From positions 23,378-87,377 of the forward strand of contig JAFYYV010000047.1 in the NCBI GenBank assembly GCA_017557405.1: a stretch of DNA of 64,000 bases, read 5' to 3'. Positions 1 to 8,243 of the stretch are shown piece by piece (the first letter of the stretch is position 1; each line of letters starts with the position of its first letter). The stretch is from Prevotella sp. (GTDB taxonomy: Bacteria; Bacteroidota; Bacteroidia; Bacteroidales; Bacteroidaceae). The position numbers and the translations under genes are program-made. The notes beneath the pieces are model-generated. The model was not told the origin of the DNA. It searched no databases and was given only the letters and a program-made list of their open reading frames with translations.

Positions 1-110
1 GTCACCTCGTTAATCTGCTGCGTCTTAAGGGTGTCTACATCATCTTGGCTCTGTCCGAAAGAAGACAGGGCGACGCAGAGCAATGTTACGATGTAGCCAA
101 CCTTCCTCAT
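1..110 (-). CDS. N-terminus of a secreted protein, cut by window edge
   Basis: Only the first 36 codons lie in the window; the rest is beyond the left edge. The visible part starts with ATG at 108-110 and reads as a signal peptide (MRK, a hydrophobic stretch VGYIVTLLCVALSSFG, then a polar QSQDD start of the mature protein) followed by DTLKTQQINEV. A mature N-terminus with 'DTL...INEV' is common in Bacteroidales TonB-dependent receptors and related outer-membrane proteins, where it leads into a plug domain, but this is only a hint. The direction matches the esterase gene upstream of it (211-966), with about 100 bp between them. Confidence 0.6.
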   Translation of the reverse strand, partial: MRKVGYIVTLLCVALSSFGQSQDDVDTLKTQQINEV

Positions 111-210
111 TAATCAATGTTTCATGTTAAAAACATAAACAATTATATATCAAGTGCAAAGATACAATTTTTCCACTAATCGCATCACTTTTGTTGGGAA
201 TTTCACTGAT

Positions 211-966
211 TCAGATGACGTAATCGGTATCTGGCGTGAGCAGTTTTTCGATGAAATAAACGATCTGCATTCGCCACCAGGCCCAGTCGTGGGCGGAGTC
301 GAAGCCCCAGTAGTCGATCCAGGCAGGAACGTTTTTCTCCTTGAGCAGGGCATCCATCTGACGGGTGCTGTCGAGCAGTTCGTCTTCCCATGAACCCTGT
401 CCCACACACAGGATGATGCGGCGGTGGCGGTAGATGTCCCAGTAGGGATGGTCGTCGGGCATCTGACGCAGGAAATCGTAGGGCGAGTTGTCGTAGATGA
501 GAGGGTCCTGATAGTTGGGGAAGAAATAGCCCGCATAGTAGAGTCCGCTCAGTGCCAGCAGCGTGTCGAAGAGGTCGGGACGGCGGAAGAAGAAGTTGCC
601 AGCGTGGAAACCGCCCATGGAGCAGCCCGTGACAATGAAGGTCTCGTTGCTGAAGTGGCGCACTTCGGGTATCAGCTCGTCGACGATGTAGTGGTACCAG
701 CGCTCGTGCAGTTCGATGCGGCGATGGTAGTCGCCGCCCGTGTCGGACCACGTCTCGCGGTCGATGCTATCGACACAGATCAGGCGTATCTGCCCACGAT
801 CTATAAAACTGGAGAGTACGCCTACCATGTCGAAGTCCTGGTAATCGTAGAATCGTCCGTCCTGCGACGGGAAGACGAGCACGGGATGTCCCTTGTCGCC
901 GTATGTTTTGTATTCCATGTCACGTCCGAGGGCGGCAGAATATTTCTTCACGTAATTGATGTTCAT
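211..966 (-). CDS. alpha/beta-hydrolase, putative esterase family
   Basis: A 251-residue protein without signal peptide, so cytoplasmic. It fits the putative-esterase (esterase D-like) branch of alpha/beta hydrolases: nucleophile elbow GCSMGG with Ser116, an acidic candidate in GSWED (about 194-195) and a catalytic His226 in SAHDW near the C-terminus. Length is usual for the family. The natural substrate cannot be read from sequence. The start codon overlaps the stop of the upstream ATP-grasp gene by 4 bp (ATGA), so the two are translationally coupled and probably work on one small molecule or its ester. Family assignment is good; biological role is unknown. Confidence 0.8.
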   Translation of the reverse strand: MNINYVKKYSAALGRDMEYKTYGDKGHPVLVFPSQDGRFYDYQDFDMVGVLSSFIDRGQIRLICVDSIDRETWSDTGGDYHRRIELHERWYHYIVDELIPEVRHFSNETFIVTGCSMGGFHAGNFFFRRPDLFDTLLALSGLYYAGYFFPNYQDPLIYDNSPYDFLRQMPDDHPYWDIYRHRRIILCVGQGSWEDELLDSTRQMDALLKEKNVPAWIDYWGFDSAHDWAWWRMQIVYFIEKLLTPDTDYVI

Positions 967-2156
967 TTCTTCAAGTGTACAAATTCAACAAATTCATTAA
1001 CTTCCTCCATGCTTTCCAGACGAACCGTGTACATCTGCTGACCCATGGCGGCGGAGAACAGTTCCGGCATGCGTTCGCACATCACTATGCGATTGCCGTA
1101 GCGCTTCAATACTTCGTCGTGCGAATGGACGTACTGGTAGATGTCGCGACGGCTGGCAAAGGCACAGTAGTGCTGCTCGCCGATGGCGGTATGGCTCTTG
1201 CCGAAGGCCACCATGTCGGCCCATATCTTATAGACATCGGTCGAGTGGGCGTAGTTGATCATGTCGGGTGTATAGCCGCCGGCGGGACGCATATTCACTT
1301 CCAGCGCCACAAAGTCACCCTTCTTGCCAAGGCCCTCGCGGTCGCTGTCGAGCCGGAAGAACTCCAGATGCACGAAACGATTCCAAACGCCGAAGGCCTT
1401 CACCGTGCGGCGTCCCAGTTTGCGCAGTGGCTCGGGCATATCTTTGTCGACGTAATATGAAAGGTCGAGCTTCTTGTTCACGATGTCCATGATGGAAGGT
1501 GGCCAGACGGTCATCGACTCGAAGATGGGTTCGCCCTCACGACTGATGACGGCATCATAGGAGCAAATCTCGCCAGTGATGAACTCCTCCACCACATAGA
1601 GGTTGTGGTTGGTTTCAGTCTCGTAGAACTGCTTCAACTCCGCGTCGTCGTGTATCTTATACGTTCCGCTGGCTCCCACGCCAACATCGGGTTTGGCGAT
1701 GATGGGATAGCCTGTTTTCGCAGCAAACTGCCTGACGGCCTCCTCGCCCTCGGTGGCACTTATCTGTCGCGCCGTAGGCACTTGCCCCTTGGCATAATAT
1801 TTCTTCATCTCCGACTTCTCCTTGATGGCACGGATGCGGTCGGTCTGTATGCCGGTTGTCACGTTGAAGTCGGTACGTAGTCGGGCGTCCTGTGCCAGCC
1901 AGTACTCGTTGTTCGACTCAATCCAGTCGATGTGCCCATAGCGGAAAGCTAGATAAGCCACGGCGCGATACACGTCGTCGTAGTTCTCCAACGAGCCCAC
2001 GCGGTAGTACTCCGTCAGCGACTCTTTCAGTTCGTGAGGCAGGCTCTCATACGGCGCATCGGCGATGCCCAAAACAGTCACCCCGTTCTGCTTCAGCCGC
2101 TGGCAGAAGTTCCAGTAGGTATGCGGGAAATGTGGTGATATAAATACGAAATTCAT
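963..2156 (-). CDS. ATP-grasp ligase domain protein
   Basis: A 397-residue ATP-grasp protein starting MNFVFISPHFP (ATG at 2154-2156; an in-frame ATG seven codons upstream lies across the putative -7 box and is less likely). The N-terminal Rossmann-like preATP-grasp region (about 1-110) is followed by the ATP-binding half (GYPIIAKPDVGVGASGTYKI, about 147-166) and the metal-binding half (VALEVNMRPAGGY, about 277-289). This layout is that of carbamoyl-phosphate-synthase-like and carnosine-synthase-like ligases joining a carboxylate to an amine. The substrate is unknown. It is coupled to the downstream esterase by an ATGA overlap, which suggests that ligation and hydrolysis act in the same pathway. 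Confidence 0.8.
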   Translation of the reverse strand: MNFVFISPHFPHTYWNFCQRLKQNGVTVLGIADAPYESLPHELKESLTEYYRVGSLENYDDVYRAVAYLAFRYGHIDWIESNNEYWLAQDARLRTDFNVTTGIQTDRIRAIKEKSEMKKYYAKGQVPTARQISATEGEEAVRQFAAKTGYPIIAKPDVGVGASGTYKIHDDAELKQFYETETNHNLYVVEEFITGEICSYDAVISREGEPIFESMTVWPPSIMDIVNKKLDLSYYVDKDMPEPLRKLGRRTVKAFGVWNRFVHLEFFRLDSDREGLGKKGDFVALEVNMRPAGGYTPDMINYAHSTDVYKIWADMVAFGKSHTAIGEQHYCAFASRRDIYQYVHSHDEVLKRYGNRIVMCERMPELFSAAMGQQMYTVRLESMEEVNEFVEFVHLKK

Positions 2157-2164
2157 ATGGAGTG

Positions 2165-2172
2165 CAAAATTA
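2165..2172 (-). promoter_or_regulatory. putative -7 box for the ATP-grasp/esterase pair
   Basis: On the minus strand this reads TAATTTTG, a full match to the Bacteroidetes TAnnTTTG element, 8 bp upstream of the ATP-grasp start codon. No TTG is found at the usual 19-20 nt upstream, so the -33 box is poor. If used, the 5' leader would be only a few bases long. Confidence 0.4.
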
Positions 2173-2271
2173 CACAATTAATTTGAAAAAGCGACGCATC
2201 GTGCGCAGAAACTATAACCGACAAACAGTTTCAGGCAGATGCATCGCAATGAAAGAACAAGTCTTGTTTCT

Positions 2272-2670
2272 TTATAAGTGTATCTCCTTATCCACCACCT
2301 CACCGTTTAGAATCTTGAAGGAATTCAATCTCGGTTCTCCATCAAGCAGCGAGAGGATGGCGTAACGGATTGTTGGGTCGTTGGCCAGACGCAGGTCTTC
2401 TTGCGAGGGGCGCGAGGGCGAGGCTGGGTGCGAGTGCCAGTTGGCGAGTATCTTCAGCCCTTTCTCGCGCGCATAGCGCAGGGCGGCAAACTGGTCTTTC
2501 GGTGCGAAAGAGAAGTGATCGGATGAGTGGTCGATGTTCTCCATCCAATAGTTCTCGACAACCTCGTCAGCTGTCCCCAGCAGATAGCCGCACGACTCAT
2601 CAGGCGCATCCTTCCGAGCCTGGGCTATCAGTTCATCTATGATGTTCTGTGGAATTTTCATAATGCTCAT
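2272..2670 (-). CDS. JAMM/MPN+ metallopeptidase of a sulfur-carrier system
   Basis: A 132-residue Mov34/MPN/PAD-1 (JAB) protein. With the start at 2670 (ATGA overlap with the upstream E1-like gene) the complete zinc site is visible: catalytic Glu25 in PDESCGYLLG, His79 and His81 in NWHSHP, Ser89 and Asp92 in PSQED, an exact HxHPx6SxxD motif. Bacterial single-domain JAMM enzymes such as Mec+, QbsD and HcyD cut residues or amino-acid adducts from the C-terminus of ThiS/MoaD-like carriers. Here the carrier two genes upstream ends in two residues after a Gly-Gly-Gly, giving this enzyme an obvious substrate. A start further upstream (2688) would lie inside the E1 gene and is less likely. Confidence 0.85.
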   Translation of the reverse strand: MSIMKIPQNIIDELIAQARKDAPDESCGYLLGTADEVVENYWMENIDHSSDHFSFAPKDQFAALRYAREKGLKILANWHSHPASPSRPSQEDLRLANDPTIRYAILSLLDGEPRLNSFKILNGEVVDKEIHL

Positions 2671-3476
2671 TGCTGTTTGAGGTCGCACGCGGCCTGTTCA
2701 TAATCTATCAGATGGTCGATGGTGGGGTTTGAGCCGCAGATGGCGCACGAGTCACGACGCTTCACTGGCACCGTGCGGAACTGCATGGTTTTGGCATCGA
2801 ACGTCAGCAAACGGTTGGTCAACAGCTCGCCGATACCCGTAAAGTATTTCAGTGTCTCGGCTGCCTGGATGGTGCCCAACATGCCTGCGATGGCACCAAG
2901 CACGCCTGCCTGCGAACACGTTGGTACAGCGCCAACGGGTGGTGGCTCTTTAAACATACAACGGTAGCAGGCCGTACCAGGCAAGTGGGTGAACGTCTGT
3001 CCGTTGAAACGCAGGATGCCGCCATGCGAGAATGGTTTCCCTGCCATCACACACGCATCGTTGATGAGAAACTTCACGGGGAAGTTGTCGGTGCCGTCCA
3101 CCACGAAGTCGTATTCCTTGATGATATCCAGTGCGTTCGATGAGTCGAGGAATTCGTAGTAGGTGTCCACCTGCACGTCAGGGTTGATGGCCTTGATCTT
3201 CTCCTCGGCACTCTTTACTTTCGGCACGCCCACGTCTTTCGTGAAATGAATAACCTGACGCTGCAGATTACTCAGGTCTACCACATCGGCATCCACGATG
3301 CCAATGCGTCCGATGCCAGCCGCTGCCAGATAGAGGCTTACGGGAGCTCCAAGGCCGCCGGCACCCACCACGAGCACGCGTGCGTTCATTATTTTCTCTT
3401 GTCCTTCAACGCCTACATCCTGCAATAGGATATGTCGCGAGTATCGCTGTATTTGTTCTTCAGTAAAGTCAATCAT
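2667..3476 (-). CDS. E1-like adenylyltransferase (ThiF/MoeB/HesA family)
   Basis: A 269-residue single-domain E1-like enzyme expected to adenylate the C-terminal glycine of the upstream carrier and promote thiocarboxylate formation. Visible features: nucleotide-binding VVGAGGLGAP (37-45), the DADVVDLSNLQRQ segment (62-74) of this family, adenylation Asp in VDGTDNF (127-132), zinc-binding pairs C170/C173 and C244/C247, and a conserved Cys187 in PTCSQAGVLG. No rhodanese domain is present, so it is the short ThiF/MoeB type. It overlaps both neighbours by 4 bp (ATGA each side): a tightly coupled carrier-E1-JAMM unit. Whether it serves thiamine, molybdopterin, cysteine or methionine synthesis is not decided by sequence; the JAMM partner points to the HcyF/QbsC kind. 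Confidence 0.88.
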   Translation of the reverse strand: MIDFTEEQIQRYSRHILLQDVGVEGQEKIMNARVLVVGAGGLGAPVSLYLAAAGIGRIGIVDADVVDLSNLQRQVIHFTKDVGVPKVKSAEEKIKAINPDVQVDTYYEFLDSSNALDIIKEYDFVVDGTDNFPVKFLINDACVMAGKPFSHGGILRFNGQTFTHLPGTACYRCMFKEPPPVGAVPTCSQAGVLGAIAGMLGTIQAAETLKYFTGIGELLTNRLLTFDAKTMQFRTVPVKRRDSCAICGSNPTIDHLIDYEQAACDLKQQ

Positions 3477-3685
3477 CGTGCGCCTCCTCCCATGAAATAG
3501 AGGAAATCAACCTTGTCGCCCTCTTTCAGCTGGATCGTTTCCCAGTCCTCGCGCTCGGCAAACTCCTCGTTCACCTGCACGTTGACCATCTCTGGATTCT
3601 CCACCAGCAACTGTTTGATTAACTCTGTCACGTTGAGCGGCAGATTCACTTCCTGCACGTCTCCATTTACATAAATCTTTGCCAT
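3473..3685 (-). CDS. ThiS/MoaD-like sulfur carrier with C-terminal extension
   Basis: A 70-residue beta-grasp (ubiquitin-like) protein: MAKIYVNGDVQEV start, DKVDFLYFMGGG near the end. In ThiS and MoaD the protein ends at the Gly-Gly that is activated; here two residues, Ala69-Arg70, follow Gly66-Gly67-Gly68. Such masked tails are known for QbsE (removed by QbsD) and HcyS (removed by HcyD), and a JAMM peptidase lies in the same operon. The carrier is therefore expected to be made as a proprotein, trimmed, adenylated by the E1-like enzyme and loaded with sulfide. First gene of the operon; ATGA overlap with the E1 gene. Confidence 0.85.
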   Translation of the reverse strand: MAKIYVNGDVQEVNLPLNVTELIKQLLVENPEMVNVQVNEEFAEREDWETIQLKEGDKVDFLYFMGGGAR

Positions 3686-3722
3686 AATATTGTCGGTTAA
3701 AAAATGAATTCAAATCACACTG

Positions 3723-3730
3723 CAAAGTTA
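3723..3730 (-). promoter_or_regulatory. putative -7 box of the sulfur-carrier operon
   Basis: Minus strand TAACTTTG, a full match to TAnnTTTG, 37 bp upstream of the carrier start. At the -33 position there is only a T-rich TTTTC, not TTTG, so the promoter is supported mainly by its -7 box and position. Confidence 0.45.
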
Positions 3731-3963
3731 CGACAAAAAACACTGTCGGAAAATCGCACAACAGCGGTAAACTACATACCAAACGATTGGTATTTTATGT
3801 GTTTTTATCATGGATAATTATACTAAAAATACACCTAAATCATACTATGGTTTTAGTTTACTTCTTATATAATATAAGCCTATCAAAACTTAAGTCTAAC
3901 CCACTACTGTATAACCTCAGAAAGAGGGAAATAAAACAGGAAATATAATTAATACAACAAAAC

Positions 3964-3979
3964 TGTAACTCGAGTTACA
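3964..3979. promoter_or_regulatory. 16-bp perfect palindrome, possible operator
   Basis: TGTAACTCGAGTTACA is its own reverse complement. Its right half with flank, GAGTTACATTTT, recurs at 4126-4137. The site lies about 280 bp upstream of the sulfur-carrier operon and far from the next gene, so the regulated gene is unclear. A dimeric regulator site is an inference from symmetry alone. Confidence 0.35.
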
Positions 3980-4263
3980 TTTTACCGTCCAAAAGAAAAA
4001 AAGTATCTTTCCTTCTTGGATAAAGTAATCAGTTTGGTTTAGTCCGTTTTCAGATATACAATGCCTAAACTAAACATATATTCTTAATAATACAATATCA
4101 GTCTGATGAGGGTAGGAAAAAGTCTGAGTTACATTTTGTATGTTAAATGGGCCAGGGAAAGGCAAGAAATAATTGTCAATAATGCATTATCCCATGAGAA
4201 ATGATAATAAAAGCATAATATCTGCGTTAAATGATAAAAAACGAAACGGCCTAAAATTAACAA

Positions 4264-4464
4264 TTGGGGGACAAAATTTGCAGGGATTATTCTCCACTCA
4301 ATAACAGGACAATAATGGTACAACAAATGATAAAATCAGTGTTAATAAATATCAAAATGATAAGAAACGAAAAATCGTATTATCATTTGTTATCATTCTT
4401 TGTTTTTTGGGTGGCAAAAAAATGTAGTTTTTTATCATTTTTTTGTCCCTATTCCGTCCCCCAA
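4264..4464. repeat. segment bounded by 9-bp inverted repeats
   Basis: TTGGGGGAC at 4264-4272 is matched by GTCCCCCAA at 4456-4464. Both ends also carry GGGA/GGGAC and TTTGCAG-like words, and the inside is A+T-rich with no gene. The size (about 200 bp) and structure resemble a miniature inverted-repeat element, but no target-site duplication is evident and a chance pair cannot be excluded. Confidence 0.3.
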
Positions 4465-4590
4465 CTGCAAAAATGTCCCTCAAATAAGATATTCTAATTC
4501 GTTGATTATCAACTGTATACAAATTTCCCTTGTTACATTCTGCGTGGGAAAATGATTGATTATCAATAGAGTTCACAAATAATCACCAAT

Positions 4591-4625
4591 AAAAAAGCCC
4601 CTGAAAGTCAGAGGCTTTTCTTTTT
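4591..4625 (-). terminator. rho-independent terminator of the DUF4923 gene
   Basis: On the minus strand an 8-bp stem (GCCTCTGA paired with TCAGGGGC, one G-U) with a three-base loop is followed by TTTTTT. It lies about 17 bp after the stop codon of the lipoprotein gene at 4642-5259. Confidence 0.85.
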
Positions 4626-4641
4626 ATAAGATTCTGTTCTC

Positions 4642-5259
4642 TTATTTTGTAAGCTCAAAGCCTACACGAGCACCATCGGCACTCTTAGCAAGCTGGCTGA
4701 CTGCCTGAACAGCAGCGGTGTTGCTGACCTTTCCTTCTTTCTGAAGGATGTTGACCATCTGCTTTGAGTCGAACATCAGACCCATTCCTTTCTCCGTCTT
4801 TGTAACGTTGCCCTTAATGGTCTCAGTAGCTGTCTTTAGGGCGATTTCACCGTTTTGGGGGTTATAAACATAGGTTCCGTTGAATGGGATACCATTTACC
4901 TTAGCCGAGAACTTGTTACCATCAAGGAACGAGAAAGAAGTGTTGCTACGATTGATACCGATATTGCTGTAGTTACTTGCCAACGACGAAGCAATGTTGG
5001 CAACTGCAGCAGTACCTCCAGCCTTTGTCAAAGCCTGTTGAGTAGTAAAGGCAGCACTTGGAGCATTGTAGTTCCAGCTACCAAGAAGGCTCGACTGATC
5101 AAATGTCATTCCACCCAACAAAACACTACTCAACACACTGCCAAGCACGCTACCCAGCACATTACCAGTTGTATTGTTTGTAGTTCCAAGGCCCGTTGAT
5201 AAGCAGCTCGACAGCATCAGTGTCATGGCTACAAGAAGTGTCAAAAAGGATTTCTTCAT
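4642..5259 (-). CDS. DUF4923-type lipoprotein
   Basis: A 205-residue lipoprotein: signal peptide MKKSFLTLLVAMTLMLSSC with lipobox LSSC (Cys19). After it comes a Gly/Ser/Val/Leu-rich stretch (VLGSVLGSVLSSVLLGG) and a beta-rich C-terminal domain (SWNYNAPS, FNGTYVYNPQNGEIALK). This matches the DUF4923 proteins of Bacteroidales, whose function is not known; they resemble small lipocalin-like surface or periplasmic proteins. The gene stands alone, with its own promoter and terminator, and is divergent from the GH51 gene. Family call is from memory of the domain pattern. Confidence 0.75.
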   Translation of the reverse strand: MKKSFLTLLVAMTLMLSSCLSTGLGTTNNTTGNVLGSVLGSVLSSVLLGGMTFDQSSLLGSWNYNAPSAAFTTQQALTKAGGTAAVANIASSLASNYSNIGINRSNTSFSFLDGNKFSAKVNGIPFNGTYVYNPQNGEIALKTATETIKGNVTKTEKGMGLMFDSKQMVNILQKEGKVSNTAAVQAVSQLAKSADGARVGFELTK

Positions 5260-5295
5260 AAGGTTATAGATATTAAAGGTGAATAATTAACGACA

Positions 5296-5326
5296 CAAAG
5301 TAATAGAAAAAAAATGATATCTCCAA
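5296..5326 (-). promoter_or_regulatory. promoter of the DUF4923 gene
   Basis: Minus strand: TTG (5324-5326), 20 nt, then TTACTTTG (5296-5303), seven of eight positions of TAnnTTTG. Start of transcription would be near 5289, leaving a leader of about 30 nt. Confidence 0.55.
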
Positions 5327-5542
5327 GTTTTTTTCAATTTATCTTAGTTTTAACCGCTTTTTAATCTAATCCGAATCTTGTTACCCGATTATGAGAAATT
5401 CCTTCTTCTCTACTAATTAATGGCATATTATCGCCAGCAGAGTTATTTTTTCTTAAATCTTTGTATCATTATAGTTTCAAATGACGGATTTTATATATTT
5501 TTGAAATATCTATCAAATAGCACTTTCAAATACTAAATTAGA

Positions 5543-8203
5543 ATGAAAAAGATATTATTGTTGGCATTTCTGGTAATGGGAACTATTGCCAGAGCACAGA
5601 GTGAGTATGTGATCAAGGTAGAGAGCAAGAAGCCATCGGGAATCATCAACGAGATGCTCTACGGTCAGCTTTTCGAGCACATCTATTTCAGTGCCAACAA
5701 CGGTGTCTGGCAGGAACTCATCCAGGAGCGCTCGTTCGAGCCTGAGCAGTATCCTGGCATTCCTCCGCGTGACGGATATTTTGACGGGTGGTTCATGGAC
5801 GACGACAAGGTGCTGCACTCCCCTACCCGCTACGAACAGCCGCTGAAGATTGACAGCATCGCGACCTGCGACTTCGACCTGACGATGGACGTGAACTGGC
5901 GCGCATACAAACTGGCCAGGCGCAGCTGGAGCGGTGGTCTGATGGACATTCGTTTCGCCGTGCGCAACAAGAAGGACGGCTCGCCATATTTCGTACGCAT
6001 ACACGACCCGTACTATGAAAGCCGCACGTTCACACCCGCACAGACGCAGTCGCAGATTGACGCCGCCAACGAGGCCGCCGCACGTGCCGCGCTGCAGCAG
6101 CAGAACTCTACAGCCGACTTCTCCATCTGCCAGATGGAGGAACGTGTATCGCAGGGCTTTGGTGGACGTCCGGGTCGCCGCATGAACATGCTGACACCTC
6201 TTGTATCGGCTCCTGCCACGAAGGAGCAGGTGAACGAGAGCCAACAATGGCACAAGCTGCGCATAGAGAGCCGCGGCAGCAAGGTGACCGTGTATTGGGA
6301 CGGCAAGCAGGTGGTGAGCCATGACGGATTGGAAATGGCCGACCGCAACTTCGTGACGTTCTGGGTGAACTATACCGAGGCCACTTACCGCAACATCAAG
6401 TTGACGGCAACAGACGGCAAGGTGCTCTTTGAGGGTACGCCTGGCGATGTGAAGATTCCGGCAGTGGCACCGCAGTGGACGGCCTTCGGCGAGGGTGGCA
6501 AATATCGATTAGTCAAGGACGACGCCATCAACATGCGCTATTCGCAGGAGATCACGGCAGGCAAGACTATGGCCGGCATCTACCAAGGTCCGCTGGACAT
6601 TGATGGCGAGGAACTTGTGGGCTCCATCTATGCCAAAGGCGAGGGAGAGCTGATTGTGGGCCTGTGCAGTACGAAAGACAATCTGATTGCCCACCAGTCG
6701 TTCAAGGTGAGCAAGAGTTGGAAGAAATATGAATTCACGCTCCGCCCCGAGATGATCGAAGGCAGCGATGGTCATTGCAGAATCTGCGCGGAAACCGTCC
6801 CGATACCCAGTTCCCTTAAAGGGCTCGCCGATTCCCTGGGCGTAAAGAGCGAGAACGTCAAGACGCTCACCAAGTTCAGCTGCGACTGCGACTTCGTCAT
6901 CATGGCCAAGAACGGAACGATTCAGGTCGATATGGCGACCATGACTACGCAGACGGGTAAGAAGCTGGGCGGATTCCGTCCCGACATCCTGCAAGCCGTG
7001 AAGGAGCTGCATCCGACGTGTCTGCGCTGGCCGGGTGGCGGATATGTGGCACAGTACGACTGGAAGTGGGGCATCGGTCCGCAGGAGAAGCGTCAGCGCT
7101 GGGACCACTGGATGTGGATGGACTACGACCAGAACTGCTTTGGAACGGATGAGTTCATACGCTTCTGCCGCGAGGTGAACAGCGAGCCTATCATCGTGGT
7201 GAGCGTGAAGTTCGAACGTCCTGCCGAGGAGTACGACAGCATTCTGCAGGATGCGGTGAACTGGGTGCGCTACTGCAATGCCCCCGCAACCGACGAGTGG
7301 GGTGCGAAGCGTGCCGCCAACGGACATCCCGAGCCCTACAACGTGAAGTATTGGGAGATTGACAACGAGATGTGGGAGATGGGCATCGACCGCTATGAGA
7401 AATGCGTGCGCGACTTCAGCACCGCCATGCGCAAGGTGGACCCGAGCATCAAGATCATCGCCTGTGGCGGATTCCGCGAGGACGAGCAGTTCATCGAACG
7501 CAGTGGCAACTATTTCGACTACCTGAGCCTGCACCACTATGAGCAGCAGGGTGGCTACGCTACGGGTCCGGCACGGCTGGGACAGCAGTACGACCGCTAT
7601 GCGAAGATGATTGCTGAGGGGCCTAATCCGAACATCAAACTGTTCATCTCGGAGTGGAACCTGAACAGCATCGACTGGCGCACTGGTCTGTTTGCCGGCG
7701 GATTCCTCAACATGTGCGAGGCTCGCGACGTGGTGGCCATGGGTGCCGCCGCCTTGTTCCTGCGTCGTACGGACGCCCCCGACTGGAACAACGCTTTCAT
7801 CAACTTCGACTACACGGGCCTGTTCAAGGCGCCCAACTGCCAGGTGACCGAACTGTGGTACGACCATTTCTCGAAGTATCGGCTGGCCTACAGCGGCGAG
7901 ACGGGCAACCTGAGTGTGAGCACCACGATGGAGGAGAATGGCTCGGGAGTGATCGTGAAGGTGGTGAATCCCACCGAGGAGCCTGCCACGCTGCGCATAG
8001 AGGGCGACTGGACGGGCGTGAAGGAGACGGTCTTCGAGTATTACGCCCCAGGTTCGCTGACCGTTGCCAACAGCATGAAGAACAAGCACGCCGTCGCCCT
8101 GCAGAAATCGACGGCAAAGACCGATGGCAACGATGTAGTGCTCGACGTGCCTGCCCTCTCGGCAGGGGTGCTGACAATTACCAAGTTGCAGACTATTGAA
8201 TAA
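5543..8203 (+). CDS. secreted alpha-L-arabinofuranosidase, GH51
   Basis: An 886-residue enzyme releasing arabinofuranosyl residues from arabinan or arabinoxylan. Signal peptide MKKILLLAFLVMGTIARAQ, so exported to the periplasm or surface. It begins with the family hallmark of 'INEMLYGQLFEHIYFSANNGVWQELI' type (residues about 35-60), has an inserted carbohydrate-binding-like beta domain of about 250 residues, and then the catalytic barrel: acid/base Glu609 in YWEIDNEMW and nucleophile Glu704 in LFISEWNLN, both GH51 signatures. A C-terminal beta domain follows. It is longer than cytoplasmic GH51 enzymes because of the inserted domain, as in other Bacteroidetes secreted members. No SusC/D genes are next to it, so it is an isolated enzyme rather than part of a visible polysaccharide locus. 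Confidence 0.92.
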   Translation: MKKILLLAFLVMGTIARAQSEYVIKVESKKPSGIINEMLYGQLFEHIYFSANNGVWQELIQERSFEPEQYPGIPPRDGYFDGWFMDDDKVLHSPTRYEQPLKIDSIATCDFDLTMDVNWRAYKLARRSWSGGLMDIRFAVRNKKDGSPYFVRIHDPYYESRTFTPAQTQSQIDAANEAAARAALQQQNSTADFSICQMEERVSQGFGGRPGRRMNMLTPLVSAPATKEQVNESQQWHKLRIESRGSKVTVYWDGKQVVSHDGLEMADRNFVTFWVNYTEATYRNIKLTATDGKVLFEGTPGDVKIPAVAPQWTAFGEGGKYRLVKDDAINMRYSQEITAGKTMAGIYQGPLDIDGEELVGSIYAKGEGELIVGLCSTKDNLIAHQSFKVSKSWKKYEFTLRPEMIEGSDGHCRICAETVPIPSSLKGLADSLGVKSENVKTLTKFSCDCDFVIMAKNGTIQVDMATMTTQTGKKLGGFRPDILQAVKELHPTCLRWPGGGYVAQYDWKWGIGPQEKRQRWDHWMWMDYDQNCFGTDEFIRFCREVNSEPIIVVSVKFERPAEEYDSILQDAVNWVRYCNAPATDEWGAKRAANGHPEPYNVKYWEIDNEMWEMGIDRYEKCVRDFSTAMRKVDPSIKIIACGGFREDEQFIERSGNYFDYLSLHHYEQQGGYATGPARLGQQYDRYAKMIAEGPNPNIKLFISEWNLNSIDWRTGLFAGGFLNMCEARDVVAMGAAALFLRRTDAPDWNNAFINFDYTGLFKAPNCQVTELWYDHFSKYRLAYSGETGNLSVSTTMEENGSGVIVKVVNPTEEPATLRIEGDWTGVKETVFEYYAPGSLTVANSMKNKHAVALQKSTAKTDGNDVVLDVPALSAGVLTITKLQTIE

Positions 8204-8243
8204 TAGTGGTTATCCATCGTTCTCTGATGTTGTAAAAAATTCT

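Larger units (their letters stand above)
3731..4590. other. A+T-rich gene-free stretch
   Basis: About 860 bp without a convincing gene between two minus-strand genes. Short open frames here lack any protein character. It holds a 16-bp perfect palindrome with a repeated half-site (3964-3979, 4126-4137), a pair of 9-bp inverted repeats (4264-4272 and 4456-4464), and two copies of AAATGATAARAAACGAAA (near 4230 and 4355). These suggest operators or a decayed small mobile element rather than coding DNA. Confidence 0.5.

Noticed and set aside
3473-3685. Naming the carrier ThiS and the E1 ThiF
   Set aside because: No thiG, thiH, thiC or thiE gene is nearby, the tail is masked and a JAMM peptidase is present, so thiamine synthesis is not supported.
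6509-8089. Open frame of 526 codons antisense to the GH51 gene
   Set aside because: The sense strand encodes a full GH51 enzyme with both catalytic glutamates. The antisense frame has no domain character and is a by-product of the high G+C and codon bias.
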